Shown here piece by piece: positions 27,496 through 40,800 of a DNA stretch of 64,000 bases. Position 1 is the first letter of the stretch. Every line of letters begins with the position of its first letter. The DNA is from Romanomermis culicivorax (taxonomy: Eukaryota > Nematoda > Enoplea > Mermithida > Mermithidae): NCBI GenBank assembly GCA_963922205.1, contig CAWUHX010000009.1, positions 496,001 through 560,000 of the forward strand. Direction: 5' to 3'. The translations under genes were made by a program, and so were the position numbers. Below the pieces are notes generated by a model. That model did not search any database. It was not told the origin of the DNA and worked only from the letters and a program-made list of their open reading frames with translations.

Positions 27496-28820
27496 TTCCC
27501 GTTCTGGTGGTTTTTGTGGGCTTTTGCCCCCTCGTTCATATCTACGGTAGTGGGTTTTTGCCCTCTTTGGATTGTCCGTTCGTCCGACAACGAGTTTTCT
27601 GGCCGCCTCAATACCATTGTCGTTTTTGATTGTTTCACTGGAGTTCGTAAACGCTCGTTTTGTTTTGTATGGGGTCAATGGAACTTTTGTACATGAGTTT
27701 GGTTTGTAAATTAGTAAACAGAAAACTCAATTGTCTCCCGACTAAGAATAGCAAATCTTACTGTAACTCAGTCTACATTACACCGTACCCCTGACAGTTG
27801 CAACTGATTGATGCTCCACTGATTGACAAGATCATGCTCGAACATGTAACTGGGGCCGTGTACTATGAGATGCAATCCTAGCCAAGGGTCATCACACACC
27901 ATGGTATCCTCGTTCTCACAATGGAAACAAGATACTCAACTTCAGGTCAGTTGTTTGAACCTTTGTCCACTGTTTATGGCCTTTTTTATGAAGATGCCAA
28001 TTTTGACTCAAAAAGCTTTGCTTTTTTAATGATCACTCATGAAATACAGGTTTACCTGATATTTATATTCACGAATCAATTGCCAACATGCTCACATGTA
28101 TGTGAGATTCTTCGATTTCATATTGTTTCATATTCACATGAGAGTATGTTCCATTTTATTGTGCCTTGAAAACGTGGTCAAAAATTTGAGCTTTATTGTA
28201 CCCAACATTACCTACACTAATGAACTGTTGACTCGACTAATAACAAGCTGACTAAAAATTGTTGGTGCAAGTGGACTTTACTCTTGTACGAATAACAGCA
28301 CTGAAGAAATGGACTATTAAAGCACATAATTTCTGCATTGATGCAAGCTGCCGCCCAGATGTTTCCAACGCTGTGAAAAGCATTCAAGAGCTGACATACC
28401 ACAGGGTCACTAATCAGTACGACATACAGTCCTGCCATCACGACCAAAACATATGGTGCTGAATCTAGTAAACAGTAGTAGTACAACAAGTTACGAGTCA
28501 AGCGTTAAGAGGGCTACAAATGGCCGTCTCACCAAAAATCAGAGTTTAGGAGCAAGGAATTACGAGTCTAGGAGTGCTACGAGTGACCGTTTCACCAACA
28601 AATAAAGTTTATGAGTACGGGCCCATGAAATATCAGTGTTACGAGCGTCAGTTTTTCATAATTTACGACTGTTCAGTTTGACCAAATGAGTAACTCATCA
28701 TTATGATAACGAAAGGTCTCATAAATTTGATGAGATTTTCATGGACTAAAAGTGGGTCCGTAGGAGTCGTAGCTTAGTCGTGTTTGAGCATTTTTGTCAT
28801 TTGTTTTTTTTGTCAATCCG
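27496..28820. other. Left flank of the giant element
   Basis: No gene is supported. Together with the right flank after 55260 it gives a reconstructable empty site around ACAAAGAAA. Confidence 0.4.
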
Positions 28821-28829
28821 ACAAAGAAA
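28821..28829. repeat. Target-site duplication, left copy
   Basis: ACAAAGAAA directly precedes the first base of the left TIR and is repeated exactly at 55252-55260 after the right TIR. Nine base pairs is the usual length for Mutator-like insertions. Confidence 0.95.
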
Positions 28830-29836
28830 GGGTAGTACTAAAACCCGGATCATGTCCACGGATCCGGATCCGGATCGGGTGTCTAAAACCCGGATCACCA
28901 CGGATCGGCGGATCGGCGGATCGGGGGTTTGGCTCGCCAAACCCTGTTTTTAGGTGTCTAAAACCCGGATTATCACGGATCATGGCGGATCAGTCCGGTG
29001 ATCCGGATCCGTGGAAAATTCGTCTAAAACCCGGATTTTCGTCACGGATCACCCCCCACGGATCGGGTTTGTATGTATTAATTTTTGATCGGGAACCCGA
29101 ATTTTTGATCCGGATCATGATTTTTTGATCCGGATCAAAATTTTTGATCCAGATCAAAATTTTTTGATCTAGATCAAAATTTTTCGAATTTTTTCGTCGT
29201 GATGAGTATATTCACGTCACATAATCAGAATTTGATCCAGATCAATATTTTTGATCCGGATCAAATTTTTTTTTCAAATTTTCACCTAGGGTAAAATTTT
29301 TCGTATTTTAACGTCGTGATGAGTAAATTAACGTCACATAATCAGATTTGATCCGGATCAAAATTTTGATCCGGATCAAATTTTTTTTTTTCAAATTTTC
29401 ACCTAGAGTAAAATTTTTCGTATTTTACCGTCGTGATGAGTAAATTAACGTCACATAATGATACCGATCGAATTTTTTTTTCAAATTTTCACCTAGAGTA
29501 AAATTTTTCAGAAAAGAAAATTTTAAAACGATTGAACCACAACCGTGAATCATCCCGAGCAACTTCTATAAGATGTTGAACATCTGATAGAACGGTTGTT
29601 AAGCCATTAATATTGACCTCTCGCTTAGTAATTGGATTGAAATTGGATCCATACGGATCTTTAGTCGGTTGGTTCAATTACATGAAGAAGTCTCTTTTGC
29701 AGGTGTATATAAAGAAGAGAAAAGCATTGAAACATCACGTCGACGGGATGATATAGAATAAATGCATGTTTATTAGGATTTTTTTCATTGCAATTATTTG
29801 TACGGATCTGGATCCGTGTATAATGTTAGTTGAGCA
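28830..29836 (+). repeat. Left terminal inverted repeat, about 1.0 kb
   Basis: It starts GGGTAGTACTAAAACCCGGA. The outer 200 bp contain four copies of CTAAAACCCGGAT at 28838, 28883, 28958 and 29024, probable transposase-binding iterations, and a GGTTTGGC-TC-GCCAAACC hairpin at about 28925. Further in are many GATCCGGATC palindromes and about 110-bp units around ACGTCGTGATGAGTAAATTA. It matches 54245-55251 in reverse complement. A 62-codon frame present in both arms is open only because the arms are copies. Confidence 0.93.
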
Positions 29837-32800
29837 ACGGTTAAAAATTTTTGTTTTCAAATTTTCACCTAGAGTAAAATTTTTGGTATGTTAACGTCGT
29901 GATGAGTAAATTAACTTCACATCATCATATTTTGATCCGGATCACGACTTTTGATCCGGATCAAAATTTTTTTTCTTCAAATTTTCACTTAGAGTAAAAT
30001 TTTTCGTATTTTACCGTCGTTAAGAGTAAATTAACATCACTTAATCAGATTTCTATCCATCACATAAACAGATTTTGATGTGGATCAATATTTCATCAAA
30101 ATTTTTTTCAAATTTCCACCTAGGGTTAAAGATTTTCGATGTTTGACGAATGTAAATTTTTTGTATTTTGAATTCGAATAAAATAAAAAACAGTTTTTGA
30201 ATAAAATAAAAAACGATTGAACCAACCGTTTAGTGATGTTGTTCTAAATTTGACGATTCTTCAAAATGCAACATCTGATAGAGCAGTTGTTGAACCATTC
30301 AGTGGTTATGTTGTTCCGTAATGACGGCACATTCTGCACGGATCCCTATGGGATTCAGATCCCGACGGGATCATTATTCGGTTGGTTCAATTACATAACT
30401 AAGTCAATTTTGCAAATGTATATAAAGAAGAGAAAAGCATTGAAACATCACGTCTACGGGATAACACAGAATAAATGCATGTGTATTAGTAGTGTTTTTA
30501 TTGGTTTAGTAGGCTTTTTTATAATAAATGCATGTGTATTAGGATTATTTTTATTGCAATTATGTGTACGGACCTGGATCACTATTTTTGATCAGGTTTG
30601 GATAAATATTAAAAATATTTTGAAAAAGAAAATTTAGCAAAACTATTGAACAACAGTGAAGTGAATTTCCGACTCCACTCAGCATCTGATAGAACAGTAG
30701 TTAAGCCATTTCCTGTTTTGTAGTTCGATTAAAATTGGATCCCTACGGGATTATTATTCGGTTGTTCAATTACATAACGAAGTCACATTTGCAGGTGTAT
30801 ATAAAGAAGAGAAAAGCATTGAAACATCACGTCGACGGGATGACAGAGAATAAATGCATGTGTATTTATTCTGTATAACCGGTTTTACATAGAATAAATT
30901 GTATTAGTATTCTTTTTATTGCAATTTTGTGTACTTATCTGGATCCGTGTATAATGCTAGTTGAGCAAACATTAATCACTTATTCCAAATGTTTACCCAG
31001 CCATGTTTTCCCAGCCATAAATGTTTACCCAGCCTTATATGTTTAGGCAGAAAATTTTTTTATGAATCTGGATCCGTGGAGTGGTTTATTTAAATTTTGT
31101 GTACGGATCTGTATCGTTATATGTGAATACGTAAAGTATTTTTATTCGTTAGCCATTTATTGTGCTTTATTATGCAATCAAGAGTCGGCATAGTTTTCTG
31201 GGCATTAAGTAAAGTAACAGGTTAGTTATTGGTTCCATGACTTTACATATATTTGTGTATAAAAAATTTAGGAGAAAATGTATTTGAATTTGTATTATGT
31301 TAAACTGCACCTAGGTTTGAAAAAAAAAGTTTACGGATCTGGATCCGTGTATATACTTTCTATATGTCTATGTTTAACTTAAAATGCAAAAGGATTGAAC
31401 AACCTCAAGGTTCGGTATTGCCGAAATCGATAAAATAAATTTCGATAGAACAGTCGTTTAATCATCAATTAAGTTTTTGCCTTTCTGGTTTGTTCAAATC
31501 CTAATGAGCCCATATTGGCACACATATATAAATTCGATGAAACTGTAGAAACATCAAATTGACGGGTTGATTCGAATATTTAACGTGTGTCTAAAACCAC
31601 ATCAAAAGTATGCAAGTGGAGTTACCAGATCAGTACATTTTGATCTGGCGCCATGTAAATATTTTTTATGAGCATTCATGAATGGGTTTTGAGGATGTGC
31701 AACTTAAACTGCAAAAGGATTGACTAACCTCAAGGTTCCATAATTCCATAATCTATCAAGTAAAACTTGAATAGTAGAACAAGTAAACATCGATAGAACA
31801 GTCGTTAAGTCATCGATGTAGTCCTTTTTGGTTAATCAAATCCTAAGAGCCAATATTGGCATATGTATATAAACATGAGGAAACTGTAGGAACATCAAAT
31901 TGACGGGTTGGTGCGAATTTTTAACGTGTGTCTAAAACCACATCAAAAGTAGGCAAGTGGAGTCACCAGATCAGTACATTTTGATCTGGCGCCATGTAAA
32001 TATTCAACTTCAACTGCAAAAGGATTGAATAACCTCAAGGTTCCGTAGTCGACGAAATAAATTTTGATAGAACAGTCGTTAAGTCATCGATTATCCATAG
32101 TCCACGAAATAAACTTTGATAGAATAGTTGTTAAGTCATCGAATTTGTCCTTTTGGTTAATCAAATCCTAATGAGCCAATATTGGCATATGTATATAAAC
32201 ATGAGGAAACTGTAGGAACATCAAATTGACGGGTTGGCGCGAATTTTTAACGTGTGTCTAAAACCACATCAAAAGTAAGCAAGTGCAGTCACCAGATCGA
32301 TACATTCTGTTGTCAATGCTGGAATACATTTGCAACCCGTCACTTTTATGTTTTATAAGAAAAGTTGAAAATATATACTTTAACTGCTATTTTGTAGTTA
32401 CGATAGAACAGTCGTTAAATCATTGATATAATGTTTAGCCTGTTCTATTTTTGTTTTTTTTTTTTTAATAAAATGGTAATTCAAATGGAAAATATTTTTC
32501 CAATAATTCAAACATATTAAAAATGTAAAAAAATATAAAAGAGTGCTCTAACAACAGTTTAATTCTATTAATCTGCTGTTAAACCACGCATACAAAACTG
32601 ATTCGAACTTTTTTATATATCGGTGTTTTTGTTTGAAACATAAAAACTACGGTTTGGAAGAGAAATAATGCATGTAGTCAGAAACCTCATAAAACGAGTT
32701 CGAATAGAGACGGATCATCTATTTTTCAATCAATCACAGGATTCCTGTTATGATTCAATTACCACATTTTATTTACATTTAAACAAACGACTATGTACAG

Positions 32801-33100
32801 TAAGAATAGCCTAAAAACCAAAAAAGATAAAAAAACCCAAATGGAAAAAAATAAAAGGGGTGCTCTAGCAACAGTTTAATTCTATTAATCTGTCGTTAGA
32901 CCACTCATACCAAATTAATTCGGAATTTTTTATATATCGGTGTTTTGGTATGAAACATAAAAACTACGGGTTGGAAGAGAATTAATGCATTACGGATCAT
33001 CTATTTTTCAGTCAATATCACTGGATTCCTGTTATGTACCAATTATGTACCAAATTTTATTTACATTTAAGCAAACAACTATGTACAGTAACAGAACAGT
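29837..33100. repeat. Left subterminal array of TATA-containing modules
   Basis: About eight diverged modules of roughly 250-400 bp follow one another. A typical module has a GATAGAACAGTCGTTAAGTC block, then a TATATAAA-like box (29707, 30419, 30798, 31525, 31866, 32192; weaker at 32614 and 32928), then GAAACATCA and ACGGG(T/A)TG, and often AATAAATGCATG or GTCTAAAACCACATC. Near 31630 and 31970 there is a CCAGATCA...TGATCTGG hairpin. Related blocks recur inverted at 51-54 kb. No protein is recognisable. The 123-codon frame at 30266-30637 spans module boundaries and is not supported. Confidence 0.8.
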
Positions 33101-33545
33101 AACAGAACAAAAGAAAACAACAAAAAAAAAGAATAACCAATAAACAAAAAAAGGATAAACCAAAAAAAGTAGGAAAAAAGCCATAAAAAAAAAGGTACTT
33201 AAAAAAACAAAAAAAAACTTAAAAAAAGAAAAACGAAAAAAAAATAAAAAAACGGAAAAATGTATACGGAAATACTATACAAACAATCAAAAATACAATA
33301 ACAATTTAACAATTATTTACAGTATGACGAGATAAAATTTATAAAGCGATAAAATTAAAACGAACAATAACGATATAATTTGAACAGTCAGTAACAAACG
33401 AGATAAAATTTATAAAGCGATAAAACTTAAACGAACAATAACAAGTGAGATAAAATTTTAAAAATTGCACGAGGTAAAACCGGTAAATAAGACACATAAA
33501 AAGAGACAAAAATTAACAAAACAACATTAAAAACAACAACAATAT
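33101..33545. other. A-rich spacer 3' of the transposase gene
   Basis: Strongly A-rich plus strand with repeated GAGATAAAATTTATAAAGCGATAAAA units (about 33322 and 33400). It lies just downstream of the leftward gene's stop and could hold its polyadenylation region. The other copy is at 36026-36470. Confidence 0.5.
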
Positions 33546-34075
33546 TTAACAATCTAGAAAATACAAGGCATATTGTAAAACATGCCCGTTTGCACTACCT
33601 TCTTCTACTCGTACCATTTTTTCCTGCAAATCGTCGCAAAGGTAATATTCCTTTGATGAAGTTCCCGGTCGAAGGACGATGCATGCGAAGTGGTTGGAGT
33701 TATAAACAATAACCGACAACAGATGATATCTGAAAAATGTAGAGTTGAAAAAAACAAAACACAACTCCAGTTTGTTTTTACCGTCGTCGATTAAACGTCA
33801 ACTCCGTCGGCAATGCAAAAACGTCATTGAATGGTGCGTTGCACAAATAAATTGGTGGCAACATGAGTAGCTGTTGCATCGTAAAGGTAGGCGCAAAATA
33901 AGTTCGTATACCCGGACATTTTGTCGACCCGTTCTCATGTCTTTGTCCACAAATTTGCTTATGTTTGCGAAGATGTTTATTCGCCAAATTCTCGATCGTT
34001 TTATCTTTAATGGTACTATAACATAAACGGTAAAGTCCAATTGGGAAAAACAATTTTCGCAAACCTCAAACGTAA
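33546..34075 (-). pseudogene. Duplicate copy of the USP-like terminal exons
   Basis: The same two exons as at 36471-37000: 34075-33782 and 33729-33546, joined by a 52-nt intron with GTAAAAAC donor and TTTTTCAG acceptor. The encoded segment resembles the C-terminal half of ubiquitin-specific proteases, with a His in an Asn-His-Phe context and an Asp-Asp pair after Tyr-Tyr-Leu-Cys. Relative to the second copy it lacks one base near 33881, so the reading frame feeding the 3' exon differs. It is listed as a duplicate because it abuts the artefactual duplication and 100-N gap. Confidence 0.65.
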
Positions 34076-34891
34076 CTTTTCACTTTAAAACAGAGTGATC
34101 CGTAACGGCTTGGTACGGATCACCTAAATTTCAGACTCAAAAATGTCGGAAATAGTTTGCCAACTTGTTCCACATACTCAATTGGATTAGGGGAACACGT
34201 TAAAATCAAAATTTTGAAATTTCAAAAATTTTTTAAATTTTTTAAATTTTTAACAAAATTTTAAAATTTTTCAAAATCGTCATAGAAATGTCCGGCGTAC
34301 TCAGAAACGTAGGAAAACATGTTTCCCCAACCCGGAACACAATTTTTCAATTCAATAATTGAGTGATCCGTGGCCGAGTGATCCGGGTTTTAGACATGCA
34401 TGTCTAAAACCCGGATTATTTTCTCACGGATCACCTGAATTTCCGACTCAAAAATGTCGAAAAAAGTTTGCCAACTAGTTCGACATACTAAACAGGGTCA
34501 GGGGAACACTTTAAAATCAAAATTTTAAAATTTTAAAATTTTTTAAAATTTTTTAAAATTTTTTAAAAAATTTTAAAATTTTTTAATTTCGTTATAGAAA
34601 TGTCCGCCGTACTCAGAAACGTAGGAAAACATGTTTCCCCAACCCGGAACACAATTTTTCAATTCAATAATTGAGTGATCCGTGGCCGAGTGATCCGGGT
34701 TTTAGACATGCATGTCTAAAACCCGGATTATTTTCTCACGGATCACCTGAATTTCCGACTCAAAAATGTCGAAAAAAGTTTGCCAACTAGTTCCACATAC
34801 TAAACAGGGTCAGGGGAACACTTTAAAATCAAAATTTTGAAATTTTAAAATTTTTTAAAATTTTTTAAAATTTTAAAAAAAATTTAAAATT

Positions 34892-34991
34892 NNNNNNNNN
34901 NNNNNNNNNNNNNNNNNNNNNNNNNNNNNNNNNNNNNNNNNNNNNNNNNNNNNNNNNNNNNNNNNNNNNNNNNNNNNNNNNNNNNNNNNNN
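34892..34991. other. Assembly gap of exactly 100 N
   Basis: 100 consecutive N, a conventional gap of unknown size. The flanking sequences are copies of each other. Confidence 0.99.
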
Positions 34992-37817
34992 ATAGAACAG
35001 TCGTTAAGTCATCGATTATCCATAGTCCACGAAATAAACTTTGATAGAATAGTTGTTAAGTCATCGAATTTGTCCTTTTGGTTAATCAAATCCTAATGAG
35101 CCAATATTGGCATATGTATATAAACATGAGGAAACTGTAGGAACATCAAATTGACGGGTTGGCGCGAATTTTTAACGTGTGTCTAAAACCACATCAAAAG
35201 TAAGCAAGTGCAGTCACCAGATCGATACATTCTGTTGTCAATGCTGGAATACATTTGCAACCCGTCACTTTTATGTTTTATAAGAAAAGTTGAAAATATA
35301 TACTTTAACTGCTATTTTGTAGTTACGATAGAACAGTCGTTAAATCATTGATATAATGTTTAGCCTGTTCTATTTTTGTTTTTTTTTTTTAATAAAATGG
35401 TAATTCAAATGGAAAATATTTTTCCAATAATTCAAACATATTAAAAATGTAAAAAAATATAAAAGAGTGCTCTAACAACAGTTTAATTCTATTAATCTGC
35501 TGTTAAACCACGCATACAAAACTGATTCGAACTTTTTTATATATCGGTGTTTTTGTTTGAAACATAAAAACTACGGTTTGGAAGAGAAATAATGCATGTA
35601 GTCAGAAAACCTCATAAAACGAGTTCGAATAGAGACGGATCATCTATTTTTCAATCAATCACAGGATTCCTGTTATGATTCAATTACCCACATTTTATTT
35701 ACATTTAAACAAACGACTATGTACAGTAAGAATAGCCTAAAAACCAAAAAAGATAAAAAAACCCAAATGGAAAAAAATAAAAGGGGTGCTCTAGCAACAG
35801 TTTAATTCTATTAATCTGTCGTTAGACCACTCATACCAATTAATTCGGAATTTTTTATATATCGGTGTTTTGGTATGAAACATAAAAACTACGGGTTGGA
35901 AGAGAATTAATGCATTACGGATCATCTATTTTTCAGTCAATATCACTGGATTCCTGTTATGTACCAATTATGTACCAAATTTTATTTACATTTAAGCAAA
36001 CAACTATGTACAGTAACAGAACAGTAACAGAACAAAAGAAAACAACAAAAAAAAAGAATAACCAATAAACAAAAAAAGGATAAACCAAAAAAAGTAGGAA
36101 AAAAGCCATAAAAAAAAAGGTACTTAAAAAAACAAAAAAAAACTTAAAAAAAGAAAAACGAAAAAAAAATAAAAAAACGGAAAAATGTATACGGAAATAC
36201 TATACAAACAATCAAAAATACAATAACAATTTAACAATTATTTACAGTATGACGAGATAAAATTTATAAAGCGATAAAATTAAAACGAACAATAACGATA
36301 TAATTTGAACAGTCAGTAACAAACGAGATAAAATTTATAAAGCGATAAAACTTAAACGAACAATAACAAGTGAGATAAAATTTTAAAAATTGCACGAGGT
36401 AAAACCGGTAAATAAGACACATAAAAAGAGACAAAAATTAACAAAACAACATTAAAAACAACAACAATATTTAACAATCTAGAAAATACAAGGCATATTG
36501 TAAAACATGCCCGTTTGCACTACCTTCTTCTACTCGTACCATTTTTTCCTGCAAATCGTCGCAAAGGTAATATTCCTTTGATGAAGTTCCCGGTCGAAGG
36601 ACGATGCATGCGAAGTGGTTGGAGTTATAAACAATAACCGACAACAGATGATATCTGAAAAATGTAGAGTTGAAAAAACAAAACACAACTCCAGTTTGTT
36701 TTTACCGTCGTCGATTAAACGTCAACTCCGTCGGCAATGCAAAAACGTCATTGAATGGTGCGTTGCACAAATAAATTGGTGGCAACATGAGTAGCTGTTG
36801 CATTCGTAAAGGTAGGCGCAAAATAAGTTCGTATACCCGGACATTTTGTCGACCCGTTCTCATGTCTTTGTCCACAAATTTGCTTATGTTTGCGAAGATG
36901 TTTATTCGCCAAATTCTCGATCGTTTTATCTTTAATGGTACTATAACATAAACGGTAAAGTCCAATTGGGAAAAACAATTTTCGCAAACCTCAAACGTAA
37001 CTTTTCACTTTAAAACAGAGTGATCCGTAACGGCTTGGTACGGATCACCTAAATTTCAGACTCAAAAATGTCGGAAATAGTTTGCCAACTTGTTCCACAT
37101 ACTCAATTGGATTAGGGGAACACGTTAAAATCAAAATTTTGAAATTTCAAAAATTTTTTAAATTTTTTAAATTTTTTAACAAAATTTTAAAATTTTTCAA
37201 AATCGTCATAGAAATGTCCGGCGTACTCAGAAACGTAGGAAAACATGTTTCCCCCAACCCGGAACACAATTTTTCAATTCAATAATTGAGTGATCCGTGG
37301 CCGAGTGATCCGGGTTTTAGACATGCATGTCTAAAACCCGGATTATTTTCTCACGGATCACCTGAATTTCCGACTCAAAAATGTCGAAAAAAGTTTGCCA
37401 ACTAGTTCGACATACTAAACAGGGTCAGGGGAACACTTTAAAATCAAAATTTTAAAATTTTAAAATTTTTTAAAATTTTTTAAAATTTTTTAAAAAATTT
37501 TAAAATTTTTTAATTTCGTTATAGAAATGTCCGCCGTACTCAGAAACGTAGGAAAACATGTTTCCCCAACCCGGAACACAATTTTTCAATTCAATAATTG
37601 AGTGATCCGTGGCCGAGTGATCCGGGTTTTAGACATGCATGTCTAAAACCCGGATTATTTTCTCACGGATCACCTGAATTTCCGACTCAAAAATGTCGAA
37701 AAAAGTTTGCCAACTAGTTCCACATACTAAACAGGGTCAGGGGAACACTTTAAAATCAAAATTTAAAAATTTTAAAATTTTTTTAAATTTTTTAAAATTT
37801 TAAAAAAAATTTAAAAT
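34992..37817. repeat. Second copy of the 2.8-kb duplication
   Basis: It starts ATAGAACAGTCGTTAAGTCA exactly as at 32067 and continues to about 37817. It is contiguous with the rest of the transposase gene and is therefore taken as the reference copy. Confidence 0.85.
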
Positions 37818-40800
37818 TTTTTAAAATCGTCATAGAAATGTCCGCCGTACTCAGAAACGTAGGAAAACAATATTTCCACTTCGAATTGGGTATGCAAACA
37901 CTTTTTAAAAAGAAAGAACTTTTAACAAGTATCTCAAAACCTAAAGAGATTAATTAACAAAAGACTTACAGTGCATAGCCGGTTATTTCTTGGGTGTTAA
38001 TCCGCATAGGGCATTTGGCTACGGAACACTCGCTGCGGCGTTGTAGAGTGTACAAGGTGTTGATATGGCTCAAGAAGAACTCGTCGGCGGCACCGTATAA
38101 ATCGATCTTTGTGCCCGAGCCGTCTTTGGTTATATTTTTCTCTTGTACCGCATTCTTTTGGTAGCGTATGTAATTCACCCACTCCAATGCAGCTTCCCCG
38201 AATTGATGTTCAAGTGCCAATGTCATGGATTTTTTTAACATTGACAATTCGATGGGTAGCTGTAAAGTATGAAATTAATTCATGAATGTTATGTAATATA
38301 GCATTTAAATTACCTGTCGCAAGAATTTTGGACAAAACTTAGCCTTAATATAGAAAGTTGTAAGGCCAGGATCGATTGTACAAGTATTCTGAAGTTGATA
38401 TTTTTGAACAGTCGGCGAATTTCGGAAGTAATGAATAACGAAGCAGTGCGTGCATTCCCAATAAAATTTGTTTTCGGGTTTTCTTCGATTATTTTTAAGC
38501 GAAAAATAAATATCGGAAATATTTTCGCAGTCGGGATGATACCACATTCGGCAATTTTCGGCAACTTGGGCATCGCATTCAAGCATGCGATTGACAGTTT
38601 TATCGACTTGACATTCGCAGAATGTCGGCTTCGCATCTTTCGATTTTAATGACACGTTCAATAAAGCATCGTCGTCGACATCGCTAAGGCGGTCTATTAT
38701 TTCCTCATCCTCTTCGGGTTCTAAATTCGAGAGGTTGTTAGTAATTAGCGTTGATAAGTCCATCTGAATGCAAAAATTAAATTAGTTCAACTAAAAAATA
38801 ATTCTAAAATAACTTAAATATTACTGGTGGTTTTTGTCGCATTTCCGGTATTAAATCCGTGTCTTCAATTTCATCGCAGGTTGGAATTTGCGAATCAATT
38901 ATAATTGTAGTCTCTCTTAAATAGAAAATGGTAATGTGATTAAAATAGGTCTGAATATGTAAGTTTACTGAAAGATGTTAGTGCAGATCCTATTTGTTAC
39001 ATGTTTACCTTTTTGTATTTAGAGCTACGGTGGTTTGCGATTGTGATTCCACCAAAACTGTCGCCTGGGAGTTGAAATTGGGCGGAGACGCATTACCGAT
39101 CTTATCGAATAATGATTCGCATTCTTCTTCTATGCGTCTGAATTGAATAATATGTAAATTAGATTTTTAACCTCAATGATAACAAGTATATTTTAACCAC
39201 TTACTCAAGATGTTTCGCATTTAATCGACCGGCATCGTAGGCACAATTTGTTGTTTCCTCTGAATGCCCGCGGCAATTCGTAAAATCGCTGTTATTTTTT
39301 TCAACGGCATCAGTTTGCGAATCGTAGGCACAAGTAGCTGTATCTACTTGAGTGTCGAAATGCAAATCTTTTGTCGCAGGCTTCTGAATTTTGACGTCGT
39401 CAACACAAGTAGCTGTTTCTACTTGTTTGTTAGCAGGCTGCCTGATTTCTACGTTCTTATAACAAGTAGCTGTATCTACTTGTGTGTTTGCGGGCTCGTC
39501 ATCCTCGTCGTCAAATTCAACATCCGTAATTTTCGGCTTTACGTTCGTAAAGTCGTCCTTGCGAGGTCGTTTGCGTCCCAACTTTGATTTACTTATTTTT
39601 CGTTTGTCCGCACGTCGCAAAGTTGTGATGTTTCTGGTTGCCTTCACGTTAACTGGTAAATTGCACGACAAACGAGCGGCAATCAAGTGGGCGCATGCCT
39701 TGTCGCCGCAACCGCAGCTGGTGGGGTTGAATCGAACTAGATACACCTGGCCGTTTTCGGTTACGTTGAAGCACTAAAAAAAATTTGCAAATTAATTTAA
39801 AAAAACATAAACTACATTATGAATTATTACTCTTGAAAGGGTGTCGTGGACCACCTTTCCATTTTCGACCAAAAATTGACCGATTCGGAAATTTGAATCG
39901 GCATCTCCGCGGTGATCTAATTTTGGCTCTTCCTTCTGCGGTTGTACGTATACTTGGCCAAATCGACAATATTGTAAAACTTTTCCGGGTTCGATTATAT
40001 CTCGTTTCGGCATTTCGTTGGCAGGCCTCAATGGAATGTGGTCGTTTAGCTTGAAATCCCCAAGTCCATATTTGGCGCGGTCATAATCGACGTTGTAATA
40101 ATTAAACAGAGTGTGGAAAGCGAGAACGGCCACGTCGATGGGCATTTCTCGCCAAGAATTCCAGCTCTTTAGGACTCTGTTGAAACTTTCGCTAGCGTTG
40201 GTCGTTATGCCTAAAATACGTATTTAAATTAATTAATGAAAACTAAAAATTATCAATTAAACAATATATATTTAAATTATTTAATGAAAACTATAAATTA
40301 TTAATTAAACAATATATATTTAAATTATTTAATTAAATTTATATATTATTTGCTTTAGTAAATTATAACTATAGGCTTTTGACGTATGAAAACATTACGT
40401 TTGTTAATATTTGAAATAATATCAAAATTAACATACCTGAGAAGCTGGAGTAAATTCCGATCGGTTCCAACACCCATTTTCCGCTTGTTCGAACAGCTGG
40501 GGCAATGGACGAAAAGTAATATTGTTTGAATTTTTCGGGCCATTTTTCGCTAAGTTCTTCAGCTTTTAATGCTGCTAGTTTCTCTGAGTCCGATTTTAGA
40601 ATCGAATACATATCGCTCAATATGTCAACACGCATGTCGTTATTTTTGGGAAACAAATCGGTAATTTTACGAGTAACGTTGTCGAGTAAATGTCGCCAAC
40701 AGTAAACGTGAATCGTGTTTGGCGTCAAATTTCGGAAATCAAATTCGCGATCGGTAATTAGAACGGTTTTGACGGTCCCATTCGTTATACGAATGGGTAG

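Larger units (their letters stand above)
32067..34891. repeat. First copy of an artefactual 2.8-kb duplication
   Basis: This segment is nearly identical to 34992-37817, differing by a few single-base indels and substitutions. It ends at a run of exactly 100 N. That pattern is typical of overlapping contig ends joined by a fixed-size gap rather than a biological repeat. Confidence 0.85.

Noticed and set aside
29489-29677. 62-codon frame in the left TIR with a near-identical partner at 54404-54592
   Set aside because: Both exist because the TIRs are inverted copies. The frame has no ATG context, domain or transcript signals and overlaps repeat units.
30266-30637. 123-codon frame with hydrophobic segments
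   Set aside because: It spans boundaries of the subterminal modules and is not preserved in sister modules.
29837-33100. CRISPR-like array
   Set aside because: The modules are long, diverged and irregular in spacing, and the genome is eukaryotic.
33798-34040. 80-codon alternative frame over the USP-like exon
   Set aside because: In the reference reading most of it is out of frame with the protease-like motifs. It was kept only as evidence for the frame problem.
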